A DNA stretch of 64,000 bases from Ornithodoros turicata (taxonomy: Eukaryota > Arthropoda > Arachnida > Ixodida > Argasidae): contig NC_088210.1 in NCBI RefSeq assembly GCF_037126465.1, positions 29,909,511-29,973,510 of the forward strand. The letters are read 5' to 3'. The notes under the pieces were generated by a model. The model saw only the letters and a list, made by a program, of their open reading frames with translations, did not search any database and was not told the DNA's origin. Positions within the stretch are counted from its first letter, which is position 1. Each line of letters begins with the position of its first letter. Of the stretch, positions 10,675 through 21,390 are shown piece by piece. Both the position numbers and the translations under genes were made by a program.

Positions 10675-11927
10675 TATTGTTGTTGTCGACACCCACGCGA
10701 TGTATTTGTTGATGAGGTGTGCGAATTTTTCTTTCTGAATCTTACTCGGTCAAACGCTCAAAAATAAACAAAACGCACTGTGACACGTATCACGCCAAAT
10801 CTTTCACTTCTGTCCTCAATGTTGGACTGTAGATAATGTACTGTCCTGTGCTCTGATTTTCGTGCGCATCGGAGAAAAAGTCAGCATTGCATTATCCAGT
10901 ATTAATTGACGTTTCAATTCGTAATTGCATCACATGCCTTTTTTTCTTTTTTTTCTGAACTTAGTATTAGTATAGTATGTCTGCTACATATAAGGGCGTA
11001 CCAACGTCTGCGGTGGAGGTTAAAGCGCACTGGATACCTGAAAACCACCTTACAATGCTGAAAACACCCAACAGCAGACAGATATGTACATGGTTCTAAG
11101 ACGGAACGTTTTCCGTTTAAAAGGTCCGCGCACAATAGAGACGCCGTTGGACCTTCTATTTGAACAACAAACTTGAACGGAACAACTCGAAAACAGAACA
11201 ACCAGTTGCACATACGCGTAAATCTACGTATAGCCTGCAGCCCTATACTTCCTTGGAAAGCATTACTGCCGCGGTGTGTTACAGCTTTCGTCTAAGAAAA
11301 GGAGGGCTCTAACAAGTAGAGGCGTCGATTTCTAACGAAAAAGAAAACCTCGGGGACTCGAAGGAAAAAAAAAAAGAGAAAACGGAAAGGGGGGGGGGAC
11401 ATGGGGAAGATAATCACGTGTTCCGCAGACGCGGCCGACGGAGCTTCAGTTTGCGTGTGCGTGTGGTGAACTGAAGATGATTCTCCCCGAAAATTTCGTG
11501 CAGCATTCGGCGGGCAGTGGCTACTCCTGCTTCAGTCCATGGGGTCAGTATCGTTTTTGTTTTTCTCTGGCTCGAATCGCATATCTGGTGATGTTTCGGT
11601 TAGCAATATGTTTGGCTCCCTTTCATAACGTTTTCGCACACTTTCATGTGGCGGTTGTGAGTGGATGTGGCATATTATTGACGTCATCAAAGCTCGCAGT
11701 CGGGCAAGTGAGGGTAGTGCCACCTTGGTTCTAAAAAAAAGTTTTGTTCACTATACAAACGACAAGGAAGGGAGGAGCACGTTCGCATTATCGTTTTACA
11801 ATAGACGGCGATTTATGACAAAGTGAACGCTTAATCTCATGTCATAGCTGAGGATTCATGTTTCGCTTACGTCCGTGAAGGACTAGTCGATCGGATGATG
11901 ATGATGATGATGATAGGAGAAAAAAAT
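10675..11927. other. No gene recognised
   Basis: Short frames and homopolymers only, including a G run at 11391-11398. It ends in a GATGAT run (11895-11915) that leads into the hairpin module. Confidence 0.4.
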
Positions 11928-11965
11928 GGAGATGTGAGCCCGCTCACTGCGGGACAAGCCACTCC
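11928..11965. repeat. Hairpin module GGRGA...CACTCC, copy 4
   Basis: GGAGATGTGAGCCCGC ... GCGGGACAAGCCACTCC, with the perfect inner stem CCCGC/GCGGG. It follows a (GATGAT)n tract and an A run, like copy 1. Confidence 0.5.
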
Positions 11966-12094
11966 ATGTCTAATAGAGAAAAAATCGAAAGGAAAAAAAA
12001 CCGTGTAAACGTCTAGCCGATCGGAGTTGTGACCACCTGTTCGTACTTTCATGCAGTAGCCCTCGTCGGGTGTATGTAGATATACACCGAATAG

Positions 12095-12322
12095 AGTTTC
12101 ACCGCACAACAGCCGCAGCCGCAGTTAGCCGCATGCTCGCGGTCAACCGTCATCTGAAATGACATCGTCCTGTCCTCTGATTTGTTGAATACGGGAGGCG
12201 TACGTCAAATGTGACACTTATGCAATTATGTTAATTGCCACAAAAAGACGTACGCCCAACTATTTTCACAAGTCAGGAGTGATAACGGTATCATTCGGTG
12301 CAGTGGCTGGCCTTCAGCGTTG
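12095..12322. mobile_element. Foldback MITE, divergent subtype, right end missing
   Basis: The left arm starts GAGTTTCACCGCACAACAGC. The core reads GGAGGCGTACGTC ... GACGTACGCCC. The right arm (GTGATAACGGTATCATTC, TGGCTGGCCTTCAGCG) matches the subtype at 22385-22640, then stops at the TA where the next MITE starts. Confidence 0.65.
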
Positions 12323-12324
12323 TA

Positions 12325-12569
12325 CACTCTTAAAAATGAACTTCACTGCATAGCATGCTCCCAGCCAACCGTAATCTCGAATGATATCGTTATCTGCTCT
12401 GATTTGTTGAAAACGGGAGGCGTACGCCTTGTGACAATTATGAACAGCATAAGTGTCACAAAAAAGGCGTACGCCTCCCGTTTTCAACAAATCAGAGCAG
12501 ATAACGATATCATTCGAGATTATGGTTGGCTAGGAGCGTGCTATGCGGTGAAGTTCATTTTTAAGAGTG
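12325..12569. mobile_element. Foldback MITE, type A, full length, TA-flanked
   Basis: A 245-bp palindrome, CACTCTTAAAAATGAAC to TTTTTAAGAGTG, with TA at 12323-12324 and 12570-12571 and perfect GGCGTACGCC in both arms. The right arm carries the private variant GAGATTATGG. Confidence 0.9.
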
Positions 12570-12571
12570 TA

Positions 12572-12823
12572 CACTCTAAAAACATAGCTTCACCGCATAG
12601 CACGCTCCTAGCCAACCATCATCCCGAATGACAACGTTATTTCCCTTGATTTGATGAAAATGGGGGGCGTACGCCATATCTTTGTGGCAATAATGAACCC
12701 GGTGTAATGCCACAAAAATGGCGTACGTCCCCCGTTTTCAACAAATCAGAGCAGATAACGATATCATTCGAGATTATGGTTGGCTAGGAGCGTGCTATGC
12801 GGTGAAGTTCATTTTTAAGAGTG
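12572..12823. mobile_element. Foldback MITE, chimeric (type B-like left arm, type A right arm)
   Basis: Directly adjoins the previous copy, sharing the TA at 12570-12571. The left arm is of the TTGATTTGATGAAAATGGGG subtype seen at 36632. From about CGTTTTCAACAAATCAGAGC onward the right arm is identical to that of the neighbouring copy. TA follows at 12824-12825. Confidence 0.85.
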
Positions 12824-12825
12824 TA

Positions 12826-14009
12826 CTGTTCATATACTGAATCTGATTTATACGGACATGAACATTCGCAGTTTCTAATATCGGATTTCACGCGTATGCC
12901 AGACATAGCATTACGTCTTGTTCGTTAACTTTTTACTACCGTATATACTCCAATCAGGCAGAACGTGTGATGAGCCACGGCTCAGAAGTAACGCAACAAT
13001 GAGACGCGTCTCTCATATACCGCTTTCATCTTACCAGGTGCATGAACGTTCGACGTTACGTCAACGCAGCGAAGGTCAAACCAGAAGAACCTAACGTATA
13101 GCACAGTCGGAGAGCCATCTTGCACAAATCATTCCTCGTAGTTATGGTTACGGAGTAGATGATGTCCATTCTCAGAAAAGCGAAACAATCGAATAGGTAT
13201 TAGTGAAACTCCCACGTATAACAGCTGCTTGCCACATCTCCCATTTGATAGTGCTACTGACAAAACAAAGGAGAATTCAATACGTGGTATCGCCTTCCCT
13301 GCAGAACGGTTTTCCCAGTACACATCCTTCGCCATTATTGTCGTTGTTGTTTTCGCTGCGGCTGCCGGCAACCTGTTGCTCGTTTGGTTTGGAACAGCAA
13401 CGGAGGTCGACAGCATATTTTGCAGGAGAGATTTCCAATAAGATTCTATTCGCAGGAAAAGTATCAGCGTATAATGTTCTTCCCTCTCCATTAGCCACTC
13501 AACTTAAAAGGGTTTGTCAGTTTGATACATGGGGTTCATCACACGCGTTGTACTGCACGGCTGTCGTTAACACTCGAACACACGTATGTGCCGCGCTCAG
13601 ACGTCAGAGGAACGGCAGCTATACGGCGCCATCCCCATTGGTTCTCATAAGCACGTGACCTCTCGCGCGCGGTCCCATTGGCGGAGACGCCTGCAGTGAC
13701 GTCAGAAGGCAACAGTGTTCGCGGCGCCATTTTTCTATGCGTCTATTATACTAGTACATCCCCTTTCTGCAAAACTTGTTATGTAGGTTCGCATAGACGC
13801 AAATGCCCATATTTTAGGTCTATCTGCAAAAACCTGGGACGCTGTAATGTAGCAACCATGGCGTACAATGTAGTTGCGGGCGCAAACATTCTGCCCTCCC
13901 CCCCCCCCCCTTGGAAAAAATCCTGGTGGCGCCTATGGTAGCAACCATTTTAAGGTGCGACTGTAGAGGGTTTTTGTGAACCGTTGGTAACGTTACCGTC
14001 AAGTTACCG
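12826..14009. other. No gene recognised
   Basis: Frames at 13129-13941 overlap on both strands without recognisable domains. Contains a C run (13898-13909) and a twice-repeated GTAGCAACCAT (13850-13860, 13939-13949). Confidence 0.4.
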
Positions 14010-14095
14010 TAGTTACCAGAACCAATCACAGCGTGCGTGACTCAGAATCTTACCTGCTGATTGGGTGCGGTAGACGTGGTAATTGGCCTACCGGG
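14010..14095 (+). repeat. Interspersed repeat shared with 31395-31480 (inverted)
   Basis: Blocks GAACCAAT, TGACTCAGAATCTTA and TGATTGGGTGCGGTAGAC recur in the same order, on the opposite strand, at 31400-31470. The family is not recognised. Confidence 0.55.
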
Positions 14096-14233
14096 CTCCC
14101 GGTATAGTGTACTAAAGATCTGTAATTCTATCCGCACCAACTGAAAATTCGATATCTTGCAACATTTTGTTGACAAACGTCACAACCTGGACCTCTCACA
14201 CAGCCATTACCGCATTAAGCCAGGCGAGCCCTA

Positions 14234-14561
14234 TATATAAAATGGGTAGCGCCGTGGCTTGCCGTCTTGACCCGTGAGCGCATTGGAGAGATTCCATTCG
14301 AAAGCAGAAGACAGCTCTAAGATTTGGGATGGGTCCGGTCGACATTCGGGCGTCAGTAATGCAGTCTGCCCCACCCACTTCTGGCAGAGCAGCACTTTGG
14401 GCAGGGTTAGGCCGACTGACACCACAATTAAGCCTAACCGCGCCAGGAACACGCCAGAGGTCGCCGTCTGAGAGGGCACGGGTCCAAGGGCCCGGCGCCT
14501 GTACACACTCATGCGCGCGGACGCCTTCCCCCAGTGCTAGTTGGCGAAGAAGCATAATAAA
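14234..14561 (+). promoter_or_regulatory. TATA box and polyadenylation signal pair (possible LTR remnant)
   Basis: TATATAAAA (14234-14242) and AATAAA (14556-14561) lie 320 bp apart in GC-rich sequence, an arrangement seen in LTRs. I cannot find matching LTR ends or gag/pol sequence. The 251-codon minus-strand frame at 14196-14951 overlaps it, has no recognisable domain and is not called. Confidence 0.25.
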
Positions 14562-14599
14562 GTAAAAGCGAACCGACCGAAAATAATACATCTGGCCCC

Positions 14600-15987
14600 T
14601 TCGTGGGCGTGTTTGGTAATAGCATGGGCTATCAATACCGATGTGGACGCCATTTTTGTTCCTTTGTTTGTGCTGCCTGGTGTGTTGTATTGGAAATGTA
14701 CGGCGCTCTGAAAGTATGCGCATTCTGAAGTAATTGCGCAGAACTCCTAAGCATAATAATGTGTGTGTGTGAAAGGAAATTACCATTGTAGTGGAAGCGT
14801 AACGTTCATCGTCGAGCGCGGAGGGAAAACAGAGGGCTTGTCGACCTTCTGGCTCTGTGATGAGAGCCTCCGCGGCACTTCTGTCCCCACTGTGACATTG
14901 CGCGCATTCTCTAACTGAACGTATTAGCATTTCATAACGAATGTGAACCATTTACGTAGGAGAATCTACTTACTAAAGATCGATAAATAATTGAACTGTT
15001 TTTTAAAATAAATTCCAGTCACGCCCGCCCAATAACCCTCAAAGAAGCTGGAAGAAAGAAGAAAACTCCACTCACGCACCACTTTGTAGGATCTATATGT
15101 CCACATAAATTCAAACTGTCAATGACTCACCTCAACGATAACAAAAAAAGGAACCTGATTCTCTCATAACTTTCGCTGAACACTAAAACATACAAGTCGC
15201 CCACTTTATGGGACCATCCCCATAAAACTGTACCGATAACATCCCATATGCTGCGCGCATATGAATAAACACAATCTTCCCCATTATCGCTCGAAGATAT
15301 GCTATACGCTCGTTCTATAAATCAACCTTCTAGATAAGAAGGTCCTTATAGTGAATGGAGGTGTGAGCTCCTATATACTCCGAGCACAGAAGTATGGAAG
15401 GAAGTCGTAGGTCGGCCGTAGGTGCTCGCATGCATATGAGATCCGCAACAGAAACTGCTTTGCTACTTGAATTACTACGCAAAGCTATACATGATGGGCG
15501 TTACTGGTGGCATTAAAAGGAACCAGTGCTGAAAGATGGGAGGGCGGGTTGTATAGTACTCGCTGTACTTGCCGATAAGCCGCGCAGTTATTGAGCGGAC
15601 ACGATAAAATTCAGACATAAAAACAAAGATGGGTTTGTACGTTGAACGTGGGATCGAGGGGTCCTTTAAATCGTCCCTTTTGCCTCTACTCGCTGTAATT
15701 TATTTTTATTTCTTCTCTGCGGAATGTGCGGAAGGGTTGGCGTAAAAAGAGATTTGTGGTTGACTGTTTGTTTTTCGTTTCGACATGGTCGATCACTGAA
15801 CGACCATTTTCCTATGGGAGCATCGTGAATGCCTATCAATTATTGATTTTCGTTTTCTCCTTGTCTATTCAATTTTTTGTTTGTCTTTTTTCTTTTAGGG
15901 GCTGCAAATTATTGCACATTAGGTATAACAAACTGTGAATGAACGGTACATGCATTCGTAATTGTATGTTAACAACGGTTTATGCTA
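14600..15987. other. No gene recognised
   Basis: AT-rich sequence with short frames only. The 70-codon plus frame at 15726-15938 is hydrophobic but T-rich and not convincing. Confidence 0.4.
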
Positions 15988-16231
15988 CACTCTTAAAAAT
16001 GAACTTCACCACATAGCACGCTCTTAACCAACCGTCATCCTGAGTGACATCGTTCTTCCCCTGATTTGCTGAAAACCGGGGGCGTACGCCATTTTTGTGG
16101 TATTATGCAGTTCATAATTGATATACAAAGATAGCGTACGCCCCCCGTTTTCATCAAATCAAGGGAGCGAACGTTCTCATTCGGTGATGGTTTAGGAGCG
16201 TGCTATGCGGCGAAGCTCTGTTTTGAGAGCG
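15988..16231. mobile_element. Foldback MITE, TA-flanked
   Basis: CACTCTTAAAAATGAAC ... TTTTGAGAGCG with TA on each side. Left GGCGTACGCC; right AGCGTACGCC. The arms belong to the CCTGATTTGCTGAAAACCGG subtype. Confidence 0.85.
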
Positions 16232-16960
16232 TATTTATATAAACTGTATAGTGCTACATAATGATAAATTGGTACACGTATGGCTGAGATTCACTTCCAT
16301 GTTCTATTTTCCGTATTTCGTGCTGTGTGCAACAACACCAAACAGATGATAAACTGGGCGTCTAACTCACGTCATTAACCAAAAAATGGGGGCCTTTACT
16401 TCTCCACTGCTTCGGATGAAGAAATGACGGGAAAAAGTTTTTCCTGCACACTTAGCACCCAACCCCCATTTCCGTCGACGAAGTTCAAGCACCCGCGATC
16501 CCATTACGTAACAATAAAAAACACACAAAAAAAATCTTCATCCTCTCATAACAAGCGAGTGGAACGAGAGGAATAAAAAAAATAACAATAAAAACATCTT
16601 TTCAGAACTCTCAACTGAGGTATACTATACCTTTAGACCCTTCCCACGACTCCCCCACACATACACTACATTAAGGGACACAAGCTTCTTCCTCCTTTCC
16701 AGAACCTTCGGTCGTACACACGCACGAGCAGCCAGGCATGACGCCACTTCTGCTTCTAATATATACGTACATATAAACTGAGCAGACGACATCCGCCGGA
16801 AAATCCAAATTTTCTCCCCCGATTTTCCCTTTTTTCTTGCTCCCCGCCACCCTCACCGCCCTCACAGGCACGCAACATTATCGTGGCGAACAATAATAAA
16901 CGCCGTTCCGTACGCTTGCGCACAGAAATGACGCGCTCCGCCATGTTGCTCTGCCCGCCG
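16232..16960. other. No gene recognised upstream of the motif cluster
   Basis: AT-rich, with several A runs. The minus-strand frames near 16671-16998 lack domains. Confidence 0.4.
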
Positions 16961-16997
16961 CTTCCGGGGACACCAGGGGGCGCAGTGCGTGACGTCA
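16961..16997 (+). promoter_or_regulatory. ETS + CTCF-like + CRE motif cluster
   Basis: Within 37 bp there are CTTCCGG (an ETS site on the minus strand, 16961-16967), ACACCAGGGGGCGC (16970-16983, 13 of 14 positions of the CTCF core consensus) and the palindromic CRE TGACGTCA (16990-16997). The surrounding 16880-17100 is CpG-rich. It lies about 1.8 kb upstream of the SAM-gene start codon and could be a distal promoter, enhancer or insulator. A further CACGTG sits at 17136-17141. The motifs are seen; the function is inferred. Confidence 0.4.
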
Positions 16998-17732
16998 CAT
17001 CCGCTCATTCCGACTATCTACGCCTCCGCAGACAATGGAATAGTTTTCGTGCGTACACGAGTGAAAGTCAATGTCGTAGTGACCGTAATTATGTCCGAGT
17101 TTTATCAGAGAAGGTCGCGTGCTGCCGAGCATGGTCACGTGATGCCGTTCCGGTGTGACTGAGCAGCGAAGGGAGGAGGATTTTAAAGGGCCATTTTTAT
17201 TTTTATTGTTCTTTAGCAAGAATAAGGCAGTGATGTTTCTTGGGAATATTTTTGTTTCCAGAGGATGTGGGGGTAAATTGGGGGCGTGCATCGGGTTTAA
17301 AGGGGAAGTGAAGCGGTTCCGGCGATTATATTCTTGGTAATGAGTGAAAACAGGAAAAGCGTGGTGACATTGTGTCGGAAAAGTGATGGAATGACATAAG
17401 GAAGGATGACCTTGCGTTCATTCATGGCTGCGTGAGACTTCCTGAAAAAGCGTGGATCATTCGGAAGCACTCTGTGTGTTGTATTGTCTCTGACGGCCAG
17501 AGCCGTATAAGCCTGTCTCTCTGAAGTTCATGTACAGCATATGGTTAACGTCTTGCGCTAGAACTCATCTATGTGTGCTGTGATGTCAAAGCCCATGTGT
17601 CTTTGTGTGTGCTTCTTAGTTTATAGCAGTTTATAATACCTGTTTGTAAGGGTTTATTTACTTCGCATGGCGCAATTTTTATTCGTTCTATATTATTATT
17701 AATTTTAAACCGATAGCTATAGCACCAACCAT

Positions 17733-17771
17733 CACGTGACGCGGTCACGTGATATGGCCACGTGACGGCCC
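17733..17771 (+). promoter_or_regulatory. Three CACGTG E-boxes at 13-bp spacing
   Basis: CACGTG occurs at 17733-17738, 17746-17751 and 17759-17764, each followed by A, with centres exactly 13 bp apart. The three 13-bp units (CACGTGACGCGGT, CACGTGATATGGC, CACGTGACGGCCC) look like a degenerate tandem repeat. TCACGTGA-type sites bind bHLH-ZIP factors (MITF/TFE, USF, Myc families). The cluster is about 1 kb upstream of the SAM-gene ATG. Confidence 0.45.
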
Positions 17772-18621
17772 TGTAAAGCTCATTTAAACACGTTTGACAA
17801 AAAGAGAAAAAGAAGATGCAGCCAATTTCTCGCATTATGTAGTTTACTGCACAGCTATTAACTTTTCTGTTGCGACACATAAGTGATCACAAATAAATAA
17901 ATGTATACGAAAAGCAACACAACATGTGTCCTTTACAATCCAGACAGCTGAAAGATGCGAAACATGTATTGTCTTCATCCTGCGTAGAATCAGCTCGATC
18001 GCCTCAAAAGTGACTATCGAATGAGAGATAGCTCGCATGATTTGAAGAGGGAGGGTGGGGGGTGCACAGGCACGTTTTTTTTTTCTCGTTTTTTTTTTTC
18101 TTCTTTCACCAAAGGCTAACTGTGCTCTGACTATTCTAAGTCTTGCTACTGACACCACACCCTTGCAGGGCGAATGAAAGAAACTAAAACACAGTAGCCA
18201 ATGAATCGATCCGAATCGATCAGTCACGATAAACGCGTCCGACAAAGTCCAGCCGTCTCCGCTTCCGTAGTGCAGTCGATCGTTCTGCTCTCCTATTACT
18301 TCAAAACTAAAACAGCTCCCTTCTCAGGCTGCGTTTTTACTTTTTTTATTTATCGATTCATTTGCAGCCGCCTCGCCCAAAAGCTCTTCCTCACCTTTCC
18401 CCCCTCCTCTATGCCACCTCCCCGCGAACATCCAGGTAAAAACCACACCCCTACGCGCGTACGCAATCATGAAACAACAAAGCTCCGTTCAAGGAAGCGA
18501 ATCCAAAACCGAAACTCCTCCCCCGGCGATTGAAAACAACGAACCTGTCCACTGCGCATGCTCCGCGACCGCAGCGCCTTCGCGTCGTCTGCTTCTCCTC
18601 TGCGCAGACGTGGTTTGTGCT

Positions 18622-18627
18622 TCAGTT
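18622..18627 (+). promoter_or_regulatory. Candidate initiator (TCAGTT) and 5' UTR start
   Basis: TCAGTT matches the arthropod initiator consensus TCAGTY and lies 134 bp upstream of the start codon, in a locally CpG-rich stretch (about 18500-18660). I see no TATA box at the right distance and no well-placed DPE. An RGWYV-like GGTCG occurs about 39 bp downstream, which is too far for a classical DPE. This is a weak call based on a six-base motif and position. Confidence 0.25.
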
Positions 18628-18755
18628 ATCCGTCTGCTTCGTTTCTTCTTCGAGTGAGCGGAGGTCGTGCTATCGTGCTTACGCTTTGGTTGATGTTGAA
18701 TGAGATTATCAATGTGTGACGCCAGATTGACAAGTGTGGATTGTGATACGAGTGC

Positions 18756-19156
18756 ATGGCTAACATCTCAACAGACAAACCTGCAACTACGAGTAACGGC
18801 GTCGCCGGCACGACGGTGAGCCGGCGTAAACGGTCGACGCCGTCGTCAGCGGCGGCTCCGAGCAACGGTACAGCGTTGCTGACGGGGGACATCAAGGTGG
18901 AAAGGCTGTCACCAGAGTCGGACGCAGCGTCGCCGCAGTCGTCGCCGTCCCCGGCCCGTGTGTTTCCGCCGGGGCTTGGGTTCGTGCTTGGACTGCGGCC
19001 AGGTCTCGTGCCTCCTGGACATCCCTTCCCTCCGGGCGTCAGCGCGGCAACGCTGGCAGCACCGGCGCTCAAACAGATGGAAATGATGACCAGGAACTAC
19101 TCGGACTTCATGCGATCGCTCGCAGCCAAGTACAACAACCCTACGGGCCAAGATGG
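18756..19156 (+). CDS. SAMD11-like: SAM-domain protein, coding exon 1 (residues 1-134)
   Basis: This exon encodes the N-terminus. The ATG is preceded by an in-frame TGA at 18744-18746, which supports this start, although the Kozak context is mediocre (T at -3, G at +4). The exon ends at a strong GTAAGT donor (19157-19162), and reading through it hits TAA at once. Visible features: a basic cluster SRRKRS at residues 22-27 that could act as a nuclear localisation signal; a SUMO-consensus IKVE at 46-49, followed by the possible phosphosite LSPE; a Ser/Pro-rich stretch at about 52-68; a Pro/Gly-rich hydrophobic stretch at about 69-95; and a likely amphipathic helix, KQMEMMTRNYSDFMRSLAAK, at 106-125. 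No enzymatic domain is present. Base composition is much more GC-rich than the surrounding DNA, as expected for a coding exon. The helix looks like the conserved core of the exon, but I cannot name it. Confidence 0.85.
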
Positions 19157-20987
19157 GTAAGTAGTGATTGTCATCCTCCTTGTACCACACACACATGCTT
19201 CAGTTTGGCTGCAGAAAACTGCGAGGGCTTTTAAATACATGCAGTTTCGGAACTCGCTGCTCAACTTTGCTTTCACGGTTCTGACTGGTGTGATGTATTC
19301 TATAACCCTTTTTTTTAATTATTATTCTTATATATTGATTTAGCGATTCATGTGGCACTGCATTGAAAGTGCGGAGTGAGTCCGATGCATCACTCATTCA
19401 TCATCATTAATTTGTCTGTTGTTGTTGTTGTTGTCGTTCAAGGAAATCGACCTTGTTAGCCTGCATTCAACTCTAACACACCATCCAACTTCCTGACTTT
19501 CAATCCTTCCCTCGAGTTTATCTAAAAGGAATATCTGAAAGAAAAAAAAAACATCCTTAGCCACACAGTTTGTCTTCTGTCGCGATTCGTTCATCGTGCT
19601 CCTATTCTTTCACACCATATACCATACAGAGATCCATGAATAACCAACCTTTGCCCGAATATATATTTTCCCGCATACAACGCAAGCGAACCAACACCAA
19701 TCGGATGTCATGCCACCCTAGACGCGCGCGAGTCTCCAGCAATCCGAAAGGGGCAAAGCCGCTCACGCATACCAAATATTGCATAAAATCGCTACAAATC
19801 TTCGTGAAATCTTCGTGACAAACACACGTGGACGGCTTGATAGAGATCGCCCCACATTTATTCTCCGTCGTATAATGCCACCATCAGAAAAGAAAGATTC
19901 ATTGTGACCTTTGCTGACATATATATATCTAAAAAAAAAGCTACCAACAGGTACCGCGATTAATCAAGCATCGCAACCGTAAGTCTCGAATCTTCACGGA
20001 TTTCTCGTCCAATTTGCCACCTCGCGAGAAGTAGCCTTTATATTGCAAAGTGGACGAGCAGGTCCATGTACACACATTCCATTCAACTTGGTTCCTATAC
20101 GTGTACCATATACAAGCAGTGTGCTAAGTTGACAGCTGGGTCCGTGTGTGTGTGTGTGTGGCAGTCAGTTTGTCACAACTTGAATCAACCTCAAAGTGGT
20201 CAGGCCTTTAGCTGAAGTGACGGTCACGGTTTGCATTTTATGTAGCGTATAAATGTAAGACCTCGTTTTCTTGTGCACGCCAGATTATAGTGCATTGAAG
20301 GGCGTTTAATTTACCTTCTTCCAGCATCCGTTTGTCGCTATATACAGTCTACCTCATACTTTAATACGAAGCCTCTCTATACAAGGACATATATATTACT
20401 TTAGAATGCCTTTGTTTTTCCTGTATGATAATCTTTTAACAGACAACGGGCTTTGTGGATCTCCGAAACACGTTCGAGACGTCTTATCCTCTCCAGAAAA
20501 GGAGGAAGTTTTTAAGAGCCTTAACTATACTGACAGGAAAAACTGAAATGTGTTTTCCAGTCGCGAACTCTGGAAACCAGATGCCCCTTTCTGATAATTA
20601 CGGTATACGATTGTACTGGGAAGTTAACCTTCGATTTTTACAGATCGAAGTTGGCTTTATTCGAAGTGACCTTCGATTTATACAAATAGCGCATCGTTAT
20701 CAAGCTCGGTTTTCCTTCCAATGACTAATTACATTACCATTTTTCAGCAGTACTTGTTTACGAGCATCATAAATGAACTTTAATGCGCCACCTTTCGCAG
20801 AGGCTGTAACGTGCTGCCAACCCTAATTTGACCAACCCAACCGAGGAATTTAAACAGAAAAAAATAAAGTAACTGCAGCTTCTGGTCACTTGGACTAACT
20901 ATTTGTCATTTTAGTCCCTGTCCCTGAAATTTACTTCCCAGCTGCTGCAAAAAGTTTCTAAGGTTTGCACAAACTTCCGTACATTTA

Positions 20988-21240
20988 CACTATTATAAAT
21001 GAACTTCACCGCATAGCACGCTCCTAGCCAACCATCATCTCGAATGATATCGTTATCTTCTCTGATTTGTTGAAAACGGGACGCCTTTACGCCTTTTTTT
21101 TGTGACAATTATGAACAGCATAAGTGTCACAAAAATGGCGTACGCCTCCCGTTTTCAACAGATCGGGGCAGATAACGATATCATTGGAGATGATGGCTGG
21201 CTAGGAGCGTGCTATGCGGTGAAGTTCATTTTTAAGAGTG
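20988..21240. mobile_element. Foldback MITE, type A, intron 1
   Basis: CACTATTATAAATGAAC ... TTTTTAAGAGTG, with TA at 20986-20987 and 21241-21242. The left decamer region is rearranged (GACGCCTTTACGCC) and the right reads GGCGTACGCC. It abuts the next copy through a shared TA. The preceding intron sequence 19163-20987 shows no clear feature. Confidence 0.88.
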
Positions 21241-21242
21241 TA

Positions 21243-21390
21243 CACTCTTAGAAATAAACTTCACCGCATAGCACGCTCTTAGCCAACCATCATCTCCGCT
21301 ATCGTTATCTGCCCTGATCTGTTGAAAACGGGAGGCGTACTCCTTTTTGGTGACAATTATGAACAGCATAAGTGTTACAAAAAAAGGCCT
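21243..21390 (+). mobile_element. Foldback MITE, type A, left arm and loop only
   Basis: CACTCTTAGAAATAAAC, then the left arm and loop to GTGTTACAAAAAAAGGC. The rest is replaced by a polypyrimidine/G-run tract (21391-21435). Confidence 0.8.

Noticed and set aside
10508..10738. Peptides rich in GPILAQYW/ANIGPILVQYW near the CCAATATTGG arrays
   Set aside because: Simply translations of the tandem CCAATATTGG units; also seen at 50209-50542 and 53086-53529.
516..12823. CRISPR-like regularly repeated palindromes
   Set aside because: Repeats are about 245 bp, dispersed, TA-flanked and in a eukaryotic context; there are no short unique spacers or cas genes.
14196..14951. 251-codon minus-strand open frame, the longest frame besides the exon 2 frame
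   Set aside because: No recognisable domain, a GC-rich right part explains the lack of stops, and other frames overlap it on both strands.
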